From Muribaculaceae bacterium (GTDB lineage: Bacteria; Bacteroidota; Bacteroidia; Bacteroidales; Muribaculaceae): a DNA stretch of 64,000 nucleotides. Positions within the stretch are counted from its first letter, which is position 1; each line of letters starts with the position of its first letter. The position numbers and the translations under genes were made by a program. The stretch spans positions 280,354 through 344,353 of the forward strand of contig JAFQZK010000015.1 of assembly GCA_017405965.1 (NCBI GenBank). The letters are read 5' to 3'. Positions 17,868 to 28,088 of this stretch are shown here, one piece after another. Below the pieces are notes generated by a model. The model ran no database searches, was not told the origin of the DNA, and worked only from the letters and a program-made list of their open reading frames with translations.

Positions 17868-20132
17868 ATGAACAGCGACAAGATCATCATCAAGGGAGCC
17901 CGCGAGAACAACCTCAAGGACGTTTCTCTGGAGATTCCCAAGCATCAAATCACGGTTTTCACGGGCGTATCGGGCTCCGGCAAGAGTTCGCTCGTGCTCG
18001 ACACCATCGCCGCCAAGTCGCGCCGGGAGCTGAACGACACCTTCCCGTCGTTCGTGCAGCAGTACTTGCCCAAGTATGGCCGTCCCCACGTCGATGCCAT
18101 CGAGAACCTGCCCATCGCCATCGTCATCGACCAGAAGAAGCCCGCCCAAAACTCCCGCTCGACCGTGGCGACCTATACCGACATCGCCGCCCTGCTGCGA
18201 CTGCTGTTCTCGCGCGTGGGCCAGCCCTTTGTGGGCTATGCCGAGTCGTTCAGCTTCAACCACCCCGAGGGCAGCTGTCCGCGTTGCTCGGGTCTGGGCG
18301 AAATCCGCGAGCTCGACATCCATAAGCTGGTCGATTTTGACAAGAGCCTCAACGACGAGGACACCATCCACTATATCGCCTTCGGCAAGGGTGGCTGGCG
18401 CTGGATACGCTACGCCCACAGCGGCCTGTTCGACCTGGACAAGAAAATCAAGGACTACAGCCCCGAGGAACTCGACTTGTTCCTCAACAGCCCTCAAATC
18501 CGCCTCAAGAATCCCCCTGCCAACTGGCCGAAATCGGCCAAATACGAGGGCATCATCCCGCGCATGTACCGCAGCATCATCAACAGCGAGGAGGGCTTGC
18601 TGCACGCCGCCGTCCTCAACCCGATGCTCAACATGGGCACCTGTCCCGACTGCCACGGCACGCGCCTGAGCCCCCGAGTGCTCTCGTGCAAGATCGACGG
18701 CATCAACATCGCCGATGCCTGCGCCATGTCCATCACGCGCCTCAACGAGTGGGTCAAGGCCCTCACGGCACCGCTGGCGGTGGACCTCAAGCAGGCCATC
18801 AGCGCCCGCCTCACGGCGCTTGAGGAAATCGGCTTGGGCTACCTGAGCCTGGAGCGCGCCGTGGGTACGCTCTCGGGCGGCGAGGCCCAGCGTTGCAAAA
18901 TCGCCAAGTACATCAATTCGTCGCTGGCCGACGTGCTCTACATCCTTGACGAGCCCAGCACAGGCCTCCATGACCACGATATCGAGAAGATGAAGCACTC
19001 GGTGCGTCGCCTGCGTGACGCGGGCAACACCGTGCTGCTTGTCGAGCACCACCGCGAGATGATCGGCATCGCCGACCACATCGTGGACCTGGGCCCCGGG
19101 CCTGGCAGCGAGGGCGGCCGCATCATCTTCGAGGGCAACTACCAACAGCTGCTGCACAGCGGCACCAGCACGGGCCAGATGCTGAGTCAGCACGGCGATT
19201 TCAAGGCCGAGCCGCGTCCCGTGGGCGAGACCTTCCCGTTGCGCCATGCCGTGCTGCACAACCTCAAGGACATCTCCATCGACCTGCCGATGGGCGCTTT
19301 TGTCGCCATCGCCGGTGTGGCTGGATCGGGCAAGAGTTCGCTGATGGAGTGCTTCCGCCGCGAGCACGGCGACGTGGTCTATATCAGCCAAAAGAACATC
19401 GGCGTGAGTCTGCGCTCCACGCCCGCGACCTATATGGACGTTGCTCCCGACATCCGCAAGCGCTTTGCCCGGGCCCACAAAATCAAGGAGCAGTATTTCA
19501 CCTTTAACGGCAAGGGTGGCTGCCCCGTATGCGGCGGCAAGGGCGTAGTCATCGCCGAGATGGCCTTCATGGACAACATCGAGACCACCTGCGAGGCCTG
19601 TCACGGCCTGCGCTACAGCCGCGAAGCCCTGCAATATACCGTCGATGGCAAGAACATCGCCGAGGTGATGGACCTGTCGGTGCGTCGCGCCAGCGAGTTC
19701 TTCAAGGGCACCGTCATTGAGGAGAAACTCAAGCCCATGATGGACGTCGGTCTGCATTACCTCCACCTCAACCAGGCCCTGAGCACCCTGTCGGGCGGCG
19801 AGCTGCAGCGCCTCAAGATGGCCTCCTGCCTCAAGCAATACACCATGCCCCTTGATCAGGGCGGACAGCGCGGCGTGTTTGTCATCGACGAACCCACCGA
19901 CGGTCTCCACCTCAAGGACGTGCGCCACCTCATCGACCTGTTCGAGCAGATGGTCGAGATGGGCAACACCGTCTATGTTATCGAGCACAACACCGACGTC
20001 ATCAAGGCCGCCGACTATGTCATCGAACTAGGCCCCGGCGCCGGCGACCTGGGCGGCACCATCGTCTTCCAGGGCACCCCCCGCACCATGCTCGACAGCC
20101 CCCAGTCCGTCACTGCCCCCTACCTAAAATAA
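17868..20132 (+). CDS. Short UvrA-like ABC ATPase (UvrA paralogue)
   Basis: 754 residues, about 190 shorter than housekeeping UvrA. It has two ABC ATPase modules: Walker A GVSGSGKSS (about 32-40) with signature LSGGEAQRCK and DEPSTGLH, and a second Walker A AGVAGSGKSS with LSGGELQRLK and DEPTDGLH. Zinc-knuckle cysteines are present in both halves (CPRCSGLGE; CPDCHGTRL; CPVCGGKG with CEACHGLR). The short length fits class II UvrA/DrrC-type proteins, which lack part of the insertion that contacts UvrB; some give tolerance to DNA-binding drugs. Whether it works with UvrBC is not shown. The chosen ATG at 17868 gives the standard IIIKGARENNLK start. It follows tsaD by 10 nt. Confidence 0.85.
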   Translation: MNSDKIIIKGARENNLKDVSLEIPKHQITVFTGVSGSGKSSLVLDTIAAKSRRELNDTFPSFVQQYLPKYGRPHVDAIENLPIAIVIDQKKPAQNSRSTVATYTDIAALLRLLFSRVGQPFVGYAESFSFNHPEGSCPRCSGLGEIRELDIHKLVDFDKSLNDEDTIHYIAFGKGGWRWIRYAHSGLFDLDKKIKDYSPEELDLFLNSPQIRLKNPPANWPKSAKYEGIIPRMYRSIINSEEGLLHAAVLNPMLNMGTCPDCHGTRLSPRVLSCKIDGINIADACAMSITRLNEWVKALTAPLAVDLKQAISARLTALEEIGLGYLSLERAVGTLSGGEAQRCKIAKYINSSLADVLYILDEPSTGLHDHDIEKMKHSVRRLRDAGNTVLLVEHHREMIGIADHIVDLGPGPGSEGGRIIFEGNYQQLLHSGTSTGQMLSQHGDFKAEPRPVGETFPLRHAVLHNLKDISIDLPMGAFVAIAGVAGSGKSSLMECFRREHGDVVYISQKNIGVSLRSTPATYMDVAPDIRKRFARAHKIKEQYFTFNGKGGCPVCGGKGVVIAEMAFMDNIETTCEACHGLRYSREALQYTVDGKNIAEVMDLSVRRASEFFKGTVIEEKLKPMMDVGLHYLHLNQALSTLSGGELQRLKMASCLKQYTMPLDQGGQRGVFVIDEPTDGLHLKDVRHLIDLFEQMVEMGNTVYVIEHNTDVIKAADYVIELGPGAGDLGGTIVFQGTPRTMLDSPQSVTAPYLK

Positions 20133-20399
20133 AAACTACGAACCTTTAGCTCGGCGAAGCCAATTTCGCGAATTAAACGAATTCCTGGAGCCTCCACCCC
20201 CATCCACGACAACCCATCAAAAAGAGAAAACAATAAATACAATAAACACAAGGGCTGCACTATCTTAAAAAACAACAGATTATTCTGATTGTTCTGATGA
20301 CCGCCGCATCAGTCCTCGGCACCCGCCCCTATATAAAAGAAAACAAGAAATACAATAAATACTATTTGAAAACGCTACCTAAAAGCGTATCCCTAAATT

Positions 20400-21263
20400 C
20401 TACACACTGTACTTAAGATGGTCATATAATTTGAGAGGCAATATTTCTCCATTATTAAACTCAAATTGGAACTTATTGCGATTGAAACGAGGGTTGTTTT
20501 TGTGTATAATGCGATGGTAGTTAGGACTAATAATGATAATATTTGTGGAATCATTATTTTGTGAGTCAGTGAAGTATTCAATATGATGGGCTTCTACAAC
20601 ACTATCTCCATATTCACTTCCAATCTTTTCGCCAGAGATTTCGTCTCTATAATCGTAATACTTTTTGAGCATACGGATAATGCTACGGTCCATCTTGCGG
20701 TATTTGACAAGTAATTGTTTTTCAACGATTGATGCAGTTTTGTCAGCCAAGAAAAACTTGTCATCGTCACTTACCTCATATATCTCTTCGGGGATTTTAC
20801 TTAGCGTTGGAGCCAATTGTACATAGTCCTGATTACTGCAACACTCAAAATATATCATATTCAATGAATCTACTAGATACAATCGGATGTATTCATGTAA
20901 TTCCTCTGGTAATTGAATTCTCCCTCTCCTGCCCAATACCACTCGTTGATTGTATAGGTAATCGTAGGTCTTATAAAACACTGTTCTCAATTTCACAGCA
21001 AGAGGTGATTTTTTACTGTATCTAATCTGAATCACATCATTGTGTCCTGGCCAATTTGCCTGTTCAAAATTCTGATTTCTAAGTGTGGCATCATATTGTT
21101 GGCCATCGATATACACCTTTATATCCATTGAGTGCCCATGAGTAAGGATGTTTTCATTCCAACTTTTCAATAAGGCACATACTGAAACTGGAATAGTCAT
21201 GCCTTCATTCAGCAAAGACCAATCTACCCTTTTACGCATGATGAAATTACGCTCTGAATCCAT
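20400..21263 (-). CDS. HNH endonuclease-like protein, second gene of a two-gene nuclease island
   Basis: 287 residues from the ATG at 21263; a TTG start at 21302 would overlap the upstream gene. The C-terminal HNH-type motif is EAHHIEYF (H226/H227), an Asn in DSTNIIIISPNYHRIIHKNN (about N241) and H250/H254. The cysteine knuckles seen in many HNH proteins are absent (SGEKIG replaces CxxC). The N-terminal part (VYIDGQQYDATLRNQNF, then NDVIQIRYSKK) looks like a compact DNA-binding domain but was not identified. The base composition is visibly AT-rich compared with the neighbours, and codons end often in A or T, which points to recent acquisition. It follows the winged-helix gene by 32 nt. A restriction-like role is inferred. 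Confidence 0.65.
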   Translation of the reverse strand: MDSERNFIMRKRVDWSLLNEGMTIPVSVCALLKSWNENILTHGHSMDIKVYIDGQQYDATLRNQNFEQANWPGHNDVIQIRYSKKSPLAVKLRTVFYKTYDYLYNQRVVLGRRGRIQLPEELHEYIRLYLVDSLNMIYFECCSNQDYVQLAPTLSKIPEEIYEVSDDDKFFLADKTASIVEKQLLVKYRKMDRSIIRMLKKYYDYRDEISGEKIGSEYGDSVVEAHHIEYFTDSQNNDSTNIIIISPNYHRIIHKNNPRFNRNKFQFEFNNGEILPLKLYDHLKYSV

Positions 21264-21295
21264 TTCTGTCTTTTTATTAATGGGTTGATTTCCAA

Positions 21296-22015
21296 TTACC
21301 AAAGGGATGTATTCACTATAGACAATCCTTCGTGCATTTTTACTACTTTATTGTAGTCTAAGAACTTCACGCGATTCTCTATTGAACTGAATATTGAGAC
21401 ATGCAACTTGTCCTCAAATTCTTTTTTCCTAATGATATTAGCCACTATATAAAAGCCTGCTTGAAAATCCTGTAACTCATAGAACTTGGATAATGAGTTT
21501 TTAATGTCTGTGGTGTGTTCAACCTCATAGAAAGCTGATGGCATCATTCGCTCATTAAACCAAATGACATCAACCGTACGAGCACGTTTCAATAGTTTGT
21601 CATATGTGAATTCAGGTATTTCAGTTGTATCAGTTAATTCACTTAATTTCTTATGGTCAAAGATGCGATTCTTGTCTTGGGCAGGAACATAAGTAGTTTT
21701 ATGATTGAATTTTCCTATTTCAACAAGTAATCCTTGATAATACCCATGAGTGAATTTTTCTTCACTTTCAGTATCACCAATCTTCAACTCTAATTGTTTA
21801 AGAACCTCTTCCCGACATTCTTCTAATGCCCAAAGTCCGGGTTGAATCCTGAAAATTTTATTGCTATTTTGAACAATTCTCCTTACAGAAGCCTCTGGCG
21901 TTTTTGTTTTCCATGTTGAAAAATCGACAGTTGCGTTTAACCGCCTAAATGTTGCGTAGCCACCAAGCTCACGCATTGTTTCAATCACTTGTTGTTCCTG
22001 TGTCATAGTGGTCAT
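21296..22015 (-). CDS. Winged-helix plus PD-(D/E)xK-like protein, first gene of the nuclease island
   Basis: 239 residues. Residues 5-65 form a winged-helix domain resembling the HARE-HTH of restriction enzymes (ETMRELGGYATFRRLN, then ASVRRIVQNSNKIFRIQPG, then LWAL). The C-terminal half carries a core of D149 (RTVDVIWF), E164 and E166 (AFYEVEHTTD), which fits a PD-(D/E)xK nuclease in which the Lys is replaced or displaced. It is AT-rich like the HNH gene. The start at 22015 leaves a very short leader after the promoter, so the ATG at 22006 is also possible. No methyltransferase gene lies next to the pair; this would fit a modification-dependent enzyme or a non-cleaving sensor, both inference. 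Confidence 0.6.
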   Translation of the reverse strand: MTTMTQEQQVIETMRELGGYATFRRLNATVDFSTWKTKTPEASVRRIVQNSNKIFRIQPGLWALEECREEVLKQLELKIGDTESEEKFTHGYYQGLLVEIGKFNHKTTYVPAQDKNRIFDHKKLSELTDTTEIPEFTYDKLLKRARTVDVIWFNERMMPSAFYEVEHTTDIKNSLSKFYELQDFQAGFYIVANIIRKKEFEDKLHVSIFSSIENRVKFLDYNKVVKMHEGLSIVNTSLW

Positions 22016-22027
22016 TTCTTTAGATCA

Positions 22028-22058
22028 CAAAGGTATTGATTATTTATTAAACAAGCAA
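22028..22058 (-). promoter_or_regulatory. Bacteroidota-type promoter of the nuclease island
   Basis: On the minus strand TTG (22056-22058), a 20-nt spacer and TACCTTTG (22028-22035). Transcription would start only a few bases before the first start codon. Confidence 0.7.
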
Positions 22059-22338
22059 TATCTGGAGTTGATATTGCGGTCGACGCATTGGTTGAGGTAT
22101 GATGGGGAGCGGGATTTGTATGGGGACTCGGTGAACATCAGTTTTGAGTGGTTCACGAGGGAGGAGTTTTTGTCGTTGTTTGGTCACGGGTGGTGGTGCC
22201 GTGAGCATTGACGTGGGGTGAGATGAGGTGGTGGTGGAGAGGTGGTGGCTTTTCGGTAAACGACCGAGGCGGAACAGACCCACGTGCATGTGGAAAAAAA
22301 AGAAAAAATGGAAAAATGGAAAAGGTGGAAGGAGGGGG
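22059..22338. other. Gap between the nuclease island and the four-helix-bundle gene
   Basis: G-rich on the plus strand. A plus-strand frame from about 22070 to 22211 reads like protein (WLRYDGERDLYGDS, SFEWFTREEFLSLFG) but has no believable start and runs out of the leftward promoter. It may be a remnant of a lost gene. The part near 22290-22330 is a run of AAAAATGG-like words. Confidence 0.3.
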
Positions 22339-23016
22339 TTAGAGTTGGCCGAGGGCGCGGAGTTTGTTTTTCAGGATAGTGTTTTCTTGCTTGAGGGCTT
22401 CGAGCTCGCGGGTAAGTTGCTCGATGGTTTCACGTTGATTGGTGCGGTAACCGAGCCGTGCGGCTGTCATGCGTTCGCGTATTCCTCCCTCGGTAATGAA
22501 CTCCTGCTCTTTTTTCTGCTGATAGGTGTTCATCATCTTGTCCACCATGCGGCAGAGTGTGATGGCTATGTTTGCTGTTTCCTCGGCAGTCCATTTCTCA
22601 AAGAAGGGTTCATAGTCCGCCAGGTTGTTGTGTTCCCTGCAATACTGCAACATCTGGTCATATCTAGGATGCCCTGCCGTCCATTTCGTCAGCCGATGGG
22701 CGGGCAGGAAGTCCTCGTAGTCTTCCAGGAGTTCTTGAATGCTGCCGCGCGCGGTGTTGAGGAGTTTCAGCTCCATCTCCATCGAAGTCACCCCGTCGGC
22801 CGAGCCCTCAACAATATTCTGTTTGCCAGAACGGGCAGCCTGCACCATCTGATCTACCGTGCGGTCGCCAAAGGCAGGGAGGAAGCGCCGGGTGAAGACA
22901 TAGGTCATCTGGTAGAGCACGACCGTCTTCTGGTAGAACCAAAGGTTTTTCCAGTTGGTCTGCCGGCGGAGGACGGTTTCTAGTTGCCGGGCGGGGATGG
23001 CATCGTTGTTGTCCAT
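22339..23016 (-). CDS. Four-helix-bundle protein with suffix domain
   Basis: 225 residues. Residues 25-110 (LYQMTYVFTRRFLP, RTVDQMVQAARSGKQNIVEG, LLNTARGSIQELLEDYEDFL) match the four-helix-bundle family first described from 23S rRNA intervening sequences. A following domain (YEPFFEKWTAEETANIAITL and a long charged coil REAL-like ELEALKQENTILKNKL) fits the four-helix-bundle suffix family. The function of these proteins is not known. It is transcribed leftwards, with the 9-nt repeat array at 23036-23125 lying in its probable leader. The final 35 residues are a likely coiled coil. Confidence 0.75.
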   Translation of the reverse strand: MDNNDAIPARQLETVLRRQTNWKNLWFYQKTVVLYQMTYVFTRRFLPAFGDRTVDQMVQAARSGKQNIVEGSADGVTSMEMELKLLNTARGSIQELLEDYEDFLPAHRLTKWTAGHPRYDQMLQYCREHNNLADYEPFFEKWTAEETANIAITLCRMVDKMMNTYQQKKEQEFITEGGIRERMTAARLGYRTNQRETIEQLTRELEALKQENTILKNKLRALGQL

Positions 23017-23035
23017 TGTCTTTTCTACATTTTAA

Positions 23036-23125
23036 CTAGATGTTCTAGAGGCTCTAGATATTCTAGATAATATAGATGTTCTAGAACTTCTAGAGTTTCT
23101 AGATCTTGTTGAGACTCTAGTAATC
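23036..23125 (-). repeat. Ten-copy 9-nt tandem repeat (CTAGANNTT) in a leader
   Basis: On the plus strand the units are CTAGATGTT, CTAGAGGCT, CTAGATATT, CTAGATAAT, ATAGATGTT, CTAGAACTT, CTAGAGTTT, CTAGATCTT, GTTGAGACT, CTAGTAATC, in exact 9-nt register. Five bases of each unit are nearly constant and form half of a TCTAGA palindrome with the neighbouring bases. The array lies between the promoter at 23137 and the four-helix-bundle start at 23016, so it would be transcribed as leader RNA. Confidence 0.9.
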
Positions 23126-23136
23126 CTTTAAGATTG

Positions 23137-23167
23137 CAAATTTAGGGAAAAATGTGGGTTCTACAAA
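23137..23167 (-). promoter_or_regulatory. Bacteroidota-type promoter for the four-helix-bundle gene
   Basis: On the minus strand TTTG (23164-23167), a 19-nt spacer and TAAATTTG (23137-23144). Divergent from the ruvB -7 box TATCTTTG at 23178-23185. Confidence 0.65.
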
Positions 23168-23194
23168 ATCTTTATAGTATCTTTGCCATTTGGT

Positions 23195-24214
23195 ATGGAA
23201 GAGGAATTTGACATCAGACGGGAGTCGTTGAAAACCGATCAGGATTTTGAGCGGGCGTTGCGTCCGGTGAGGTTTGAGGACTTTGCCGGGCAGGACAAGA
23301 TCATCGAGAACTTGCGCGTGTTTGTGGCTGCGGCCAAGCTGCGCGGCGAGTCGCTGGACCATGTGCTGTTCCACGGCCCTCCGGGCTTGGGCAAGACGAC
23401 GTTGAGTAACATCATCGCCAACGAGCTGGGCGTGGGCTTCAAGGTGACGTCGGGTCCGGTGCTTGACAAGCCGGGTGACCTGGCTGGTCTGCTGACGTCG
23501 CTCGATGAGAACGACGTGCTGTTCATCGACGAGATACACCGCCTGAGTCCCATCGTGGAGGAGTACCTCTACAGCGCGATGGAGGACTACCGCATCGACA
23601 TCATGATCGACAAGGGGCCCGGTGCGCGGTCGGTGCAGCTGACGCTCGCTCCGTTCACCCTCATCGGCGCGACCACGCGCAGCGGTCTGCTGACGTCGCC
23701 GCTGCGGGCTCGCTTCGGCATCAACTGCCACCTGGAGTACTACGACCACAAGGTGCTGGAGGGTATCATCCGCCGCTCGGCTCGCCTGTTGAACGTCCCC
23801 ATCGATGACAAGGCGGCCATCGAGATTGCCCTGCGCAGCCGCGGCACGCCCCGTATCGCCAACTCGCTGCTGCGCCGCGTGCGCGACTTTGCCCAGGTGA
23901 AGGGCAGCGGCCGCATCGACCTGGAGATTGCCCGCTATGCCCTGGAGGCGCTGAACATCGACAAATACGGCCTGGACGAAATCGACAACAAGATTCTGCT
24001 GACCATCATCGACAAGTTCGGCGGCGGCCCGGTGGGCCTGAATACCATCGCCACGGCGATGAACGAGGACGCCGGCACCATCGAGGAGGTCTATGAGCCC
24101 TACCTCATCAAGGAAGGCTTTATCAACCGCACTCCCCGCGGCCGCGAGGCTACCATGCTGGCCTACAACCACCTGAAACGCCAACGTCCCGGCGACGTGG
24201 GAAGCATTTTTTAG
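23195..24214 (+). CDS. ruvB: Holliday junction branch-migration helicase RuvB
   Basis: 339 residues from the ATG at 23195 ([12 protein letters not shown]), the usual start; the frame opens slightly earlier at a TTG inside the -7 box. RuvB is the hexameric AAA+ motor that works with RuvA and RuvC on recombination intermediates. Walker A is [11 protein letters not shown], Walker B/DEIH is [11 protein letters not shown], and sensor 1 is [18 protein letters not shown]. The C-terminal winged helix ends in [13 protein letters not shown]. The -7 box TATCTTTG is at 23178-23185 with a weak -33. The flippase gene follows after a 103-nt repeat gap. Confidence 0.97.
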   Translation: MEEEFDIRRESLKTDQDFERALRPVRFEDFAGQDKIIENLRVFVAAAKLRGESLDHVLFHGPPGLGKTTLSNIIANELGVGFKVTSGPVLDKPGDLAGLLTSLDENDVLFIDEIHRLSPIVEEYLYSAMEDYRIDIMIDKGPGARSVQLTLAPFTLIGATTRSGLLTSPLRARFGINCHLEYYDHKVLEGIIRRSARLLNVPIDDKAAIEIALRSRGTPRIANSLLRRVRDFAQVKGSGRIDLEIARYALEALNIDKYGLDEIDNKILLTIIDKFGGGPVGLNTIATAMNEDAGTIEEVYEPYLIKEGFINRTPRGREATMLAYNHLKRQRPGDVGSIF

Positions 24215-24215
24215 T

Positions 24216-24317
24216 GAACAGTTAACAGTGAACAATTAACAGTTGGCATCCGCCTACCTGAGATTGGCTATTCACTATTAACTATTAACCATTAACTGTT
24301 AACTATTAACTGAAGTA
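24216..24317 (+). repeat. 7-nt period repeats between ruvB and the flippase gene
   Basis: First half: AACAGTT, AACAGTG, AACAATT, AACAGTT. Then GGCATCCGCC. Second half: CTATTCA, CTATTAA, CTATTAA, CCATTAA, CTGTTAA, CTATTAA. The two halves are partly complementary (AACAGTTAA against TTAACTGTT), so the gap could also fold. The array ends just before the flippase ATG at 24318. Confidence 0.8.
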
Positions 24318-25805
24318 ATGGCAAATCTAAAATCACTGGCAAAAGACACCGCTATCTACGGCCTGAGCAGCATCGTGGCCCGTTTTGTCAACTACCTGCT
24401 CGTGCCGATACAGACCATGAAATTTGCCTCGACGGGAGGCGAATACGGCATCATCACCAACGTTTATGCCTACGTGGCAATCTTGATCATGGTGCTGACC
24501 TTCGGCATGGAGACGACGTTCTTCAGGTTCATGAACAAGGAGGGCATGGACCGGAAGAAGGTATATTCCACGGTGCTCAGGATGGTGGGCACGGTGGGCC
24601 TGGTGACGTCGGTGATTGTGGTGCTCTTCTGCAAGCAGATAGCCGCATTGCTGGGCTACGGCGACCATCCGGAATATGTGGCGGTAATGTATATCACGGT
24701 GGCCCTGGATGCCTTCACGGCCATTGCCTTCGCCTACTTGCGCTGCGAGCACAAACCCATCAAATTCGCCACGTTGAAGATTGCCAACATCGGCCTGAAC
24801 ATCGTGCTCAACCTGATTTACTTCTTCGGGTTGCCGATGCTTCACCTCAACCCGTTCGGCATCTACGGCGAGACCTTCCACTACGATGTGGTGTGGGTGT
24901 TCTATATCAACCTCTTCTGCTCGATGTTCAACCTCGTGTTCCTGAACAAGGAGCTCAGGGGCATCAAACATGGATTCGATACAACGATGTGCCGCCAGAT
25001 GTGGTCCTACGCTTGGCCCATCCTTGTCATGGGAATTGCCGGTCAGCTCAACCAGAGCCTGTCACAGATCATGTTCCCCAAGGTGTACCCCGGCACCAAC
25101 GCGATGAGCGAGCTGGGCATCTACGGTGCGTGCATCAAGATTGCCATGATCATGATGATGATTACCCAGGCATTCCGCTTTGCCTACGAGCCGTTCGTCT
25201 TCAGCAAGGTGAAGGACAAGGACAGCAAGGAGGTCTATGCCCAGACGATGAAATACTACATCATCTTCACGCTGCTGGCCTTCCTTGTGGTGATGGCCTA
25301 TCTTGACCTGCTCAAGTACCTGATTGGCGAGAGTTACTGGAGCGGCCTGCGCGTGGTGCCTATCGTGATGGCTGCCGAGATTGTGTTCGGCGTGTTCTTC
25401 AACCTCTCGTTCTGGTACAAGCTCACCGACCGCACCATCTGGGGCGCCTATTTCTCGGGCATCGGGGCCGTGGTGCTTTTCATCATCAACCTGCTGCTCA
25501 TCCCGCACTACAGCTACATGGCATGCGCCTGGGCGGGACTTATCGCCTACACCGTGTCGATGCTGCTGTCTTATTTCATCGGGCAGAAGTATTTCCCCGT
25601 AAACTATCCGCTGCGTGACATCACCGTGTACACCGTCGTGGCCGGCTTCTTGTTCGCCGGCATGATGCTGCCCGTCGAGAACACGTGGCTCAGGTTGGCC
25701 TTCCGCACCGTGCTGCTGCTCTTGTTTGTAGGCTTCATCTACCGCAAGGAGCACCTGAAGCCCATGCTGGCCAAGCTGCCCGTCGTGGGACGGCTGTTCA
25801 AGTGA
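24318..25805 (+). CDS. Polysaccharide/lipid-linked sugar flippase (MATE/MOP superfamily)
   Basis: 495 residues with about 14 predicted membrane helices. The start LAKDTAIYGLSSIVARFVNY and the later TFGMETTFFRFMNKEG match the Wzx-like oligosaccharide flippase family, which moves undecaprenyl-linked sugars to the outer leaflet for O-antigen, capsule or peptidoglycan assembly. The substrate cannot be told from sequence, and no glycosyltransferase genes lie nearby. It follows ruvB on the same strand, separated by a short-repeat gap. A strong bidirectional hairpin ends the unit at 25842. Confidence 0.85.
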   Translation: MANLKSLAKDTAIYGLSSIVARFVNYLLVPIQTMKFASTGGEYGIITNVYAYVAILIMVLTFGMETTFFRFMNKEGMDRKKVYSTVLRMVGTVGLVTSVIVVLFCKQIAALLGYGDHPEYVAVMYITVALDAFTAIAFAYLRCEHKPIKFATLKIANIGLNIVLNLIYFFGLPMLHLNPFGIYGETFHYDVVWVFYINLFCSMFNLVFLNKELRGIKHGFDTTMCRQMWSYAWPILVMGIAGQLNQSLSQIMFPKVYPGTNAMSELGIYGACIKIAMIMMMITQAFRFAYEPFVFSKVKDKDSKEVYAQTMKYYIIFTLLAFLVVMAYLDLLKYLIGESYWSGLRVVPIVMAAEIVFGVFFNLSFWYKLTDRTIWGAYFSGIGAVVLFIINLLLIPHYSYMACAWAGLIAYTVSMLLSYFIGQKYFPVNYPLRDITVYTVVAGFLFAGMMLPVENTWLRLAFRTVLLLLFVGFIYRKEHLKPMLAKLPVVGRLFK

Positions 25806-25841
25806 CGGACAGTACGGATAGAACGGAAATAAAAAACAAAA

Positions 25842-25878
25842 AAAACGGAGGATGCGGGTTGACCGCTGCCTCCGTTTT
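25842..25878. terminator. Bidirectional terminator between the flippase and prolyl oligopeptidase genes
   Basis: AAAACGGAGG at 25842-25851 pairs with CCTCCGTTTT at 25869-25878, with an inner GCGG/CCGC pairing. A and T runs flank the stem on both sides. Confidence 0.88.
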
Positions 25879-25902
25879 CTCTTGGTTATAACGCGTGTGA
25901 GG

Positions 25903-28020
<2,118 letters not shown>

Positions 28021-28088
28021 TGTTTGATTATAAATTTACTGTTTATGGTTATTGGTTGATTGGATAGTCATATCGGTGCGATAATGGA

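Noticed and set aside
22339-23016. rRNA intervening sequence marker
   Set aside because: The protein resembles the family first found in 23S rRNA insertions, but no rRNA gene is in this window.
23036-23125. CRISPR array
   Set aside because: Units are 9 nt without spacers. The 7-nt arrays are likewise direct tandem repeats, and no cas genes are present.
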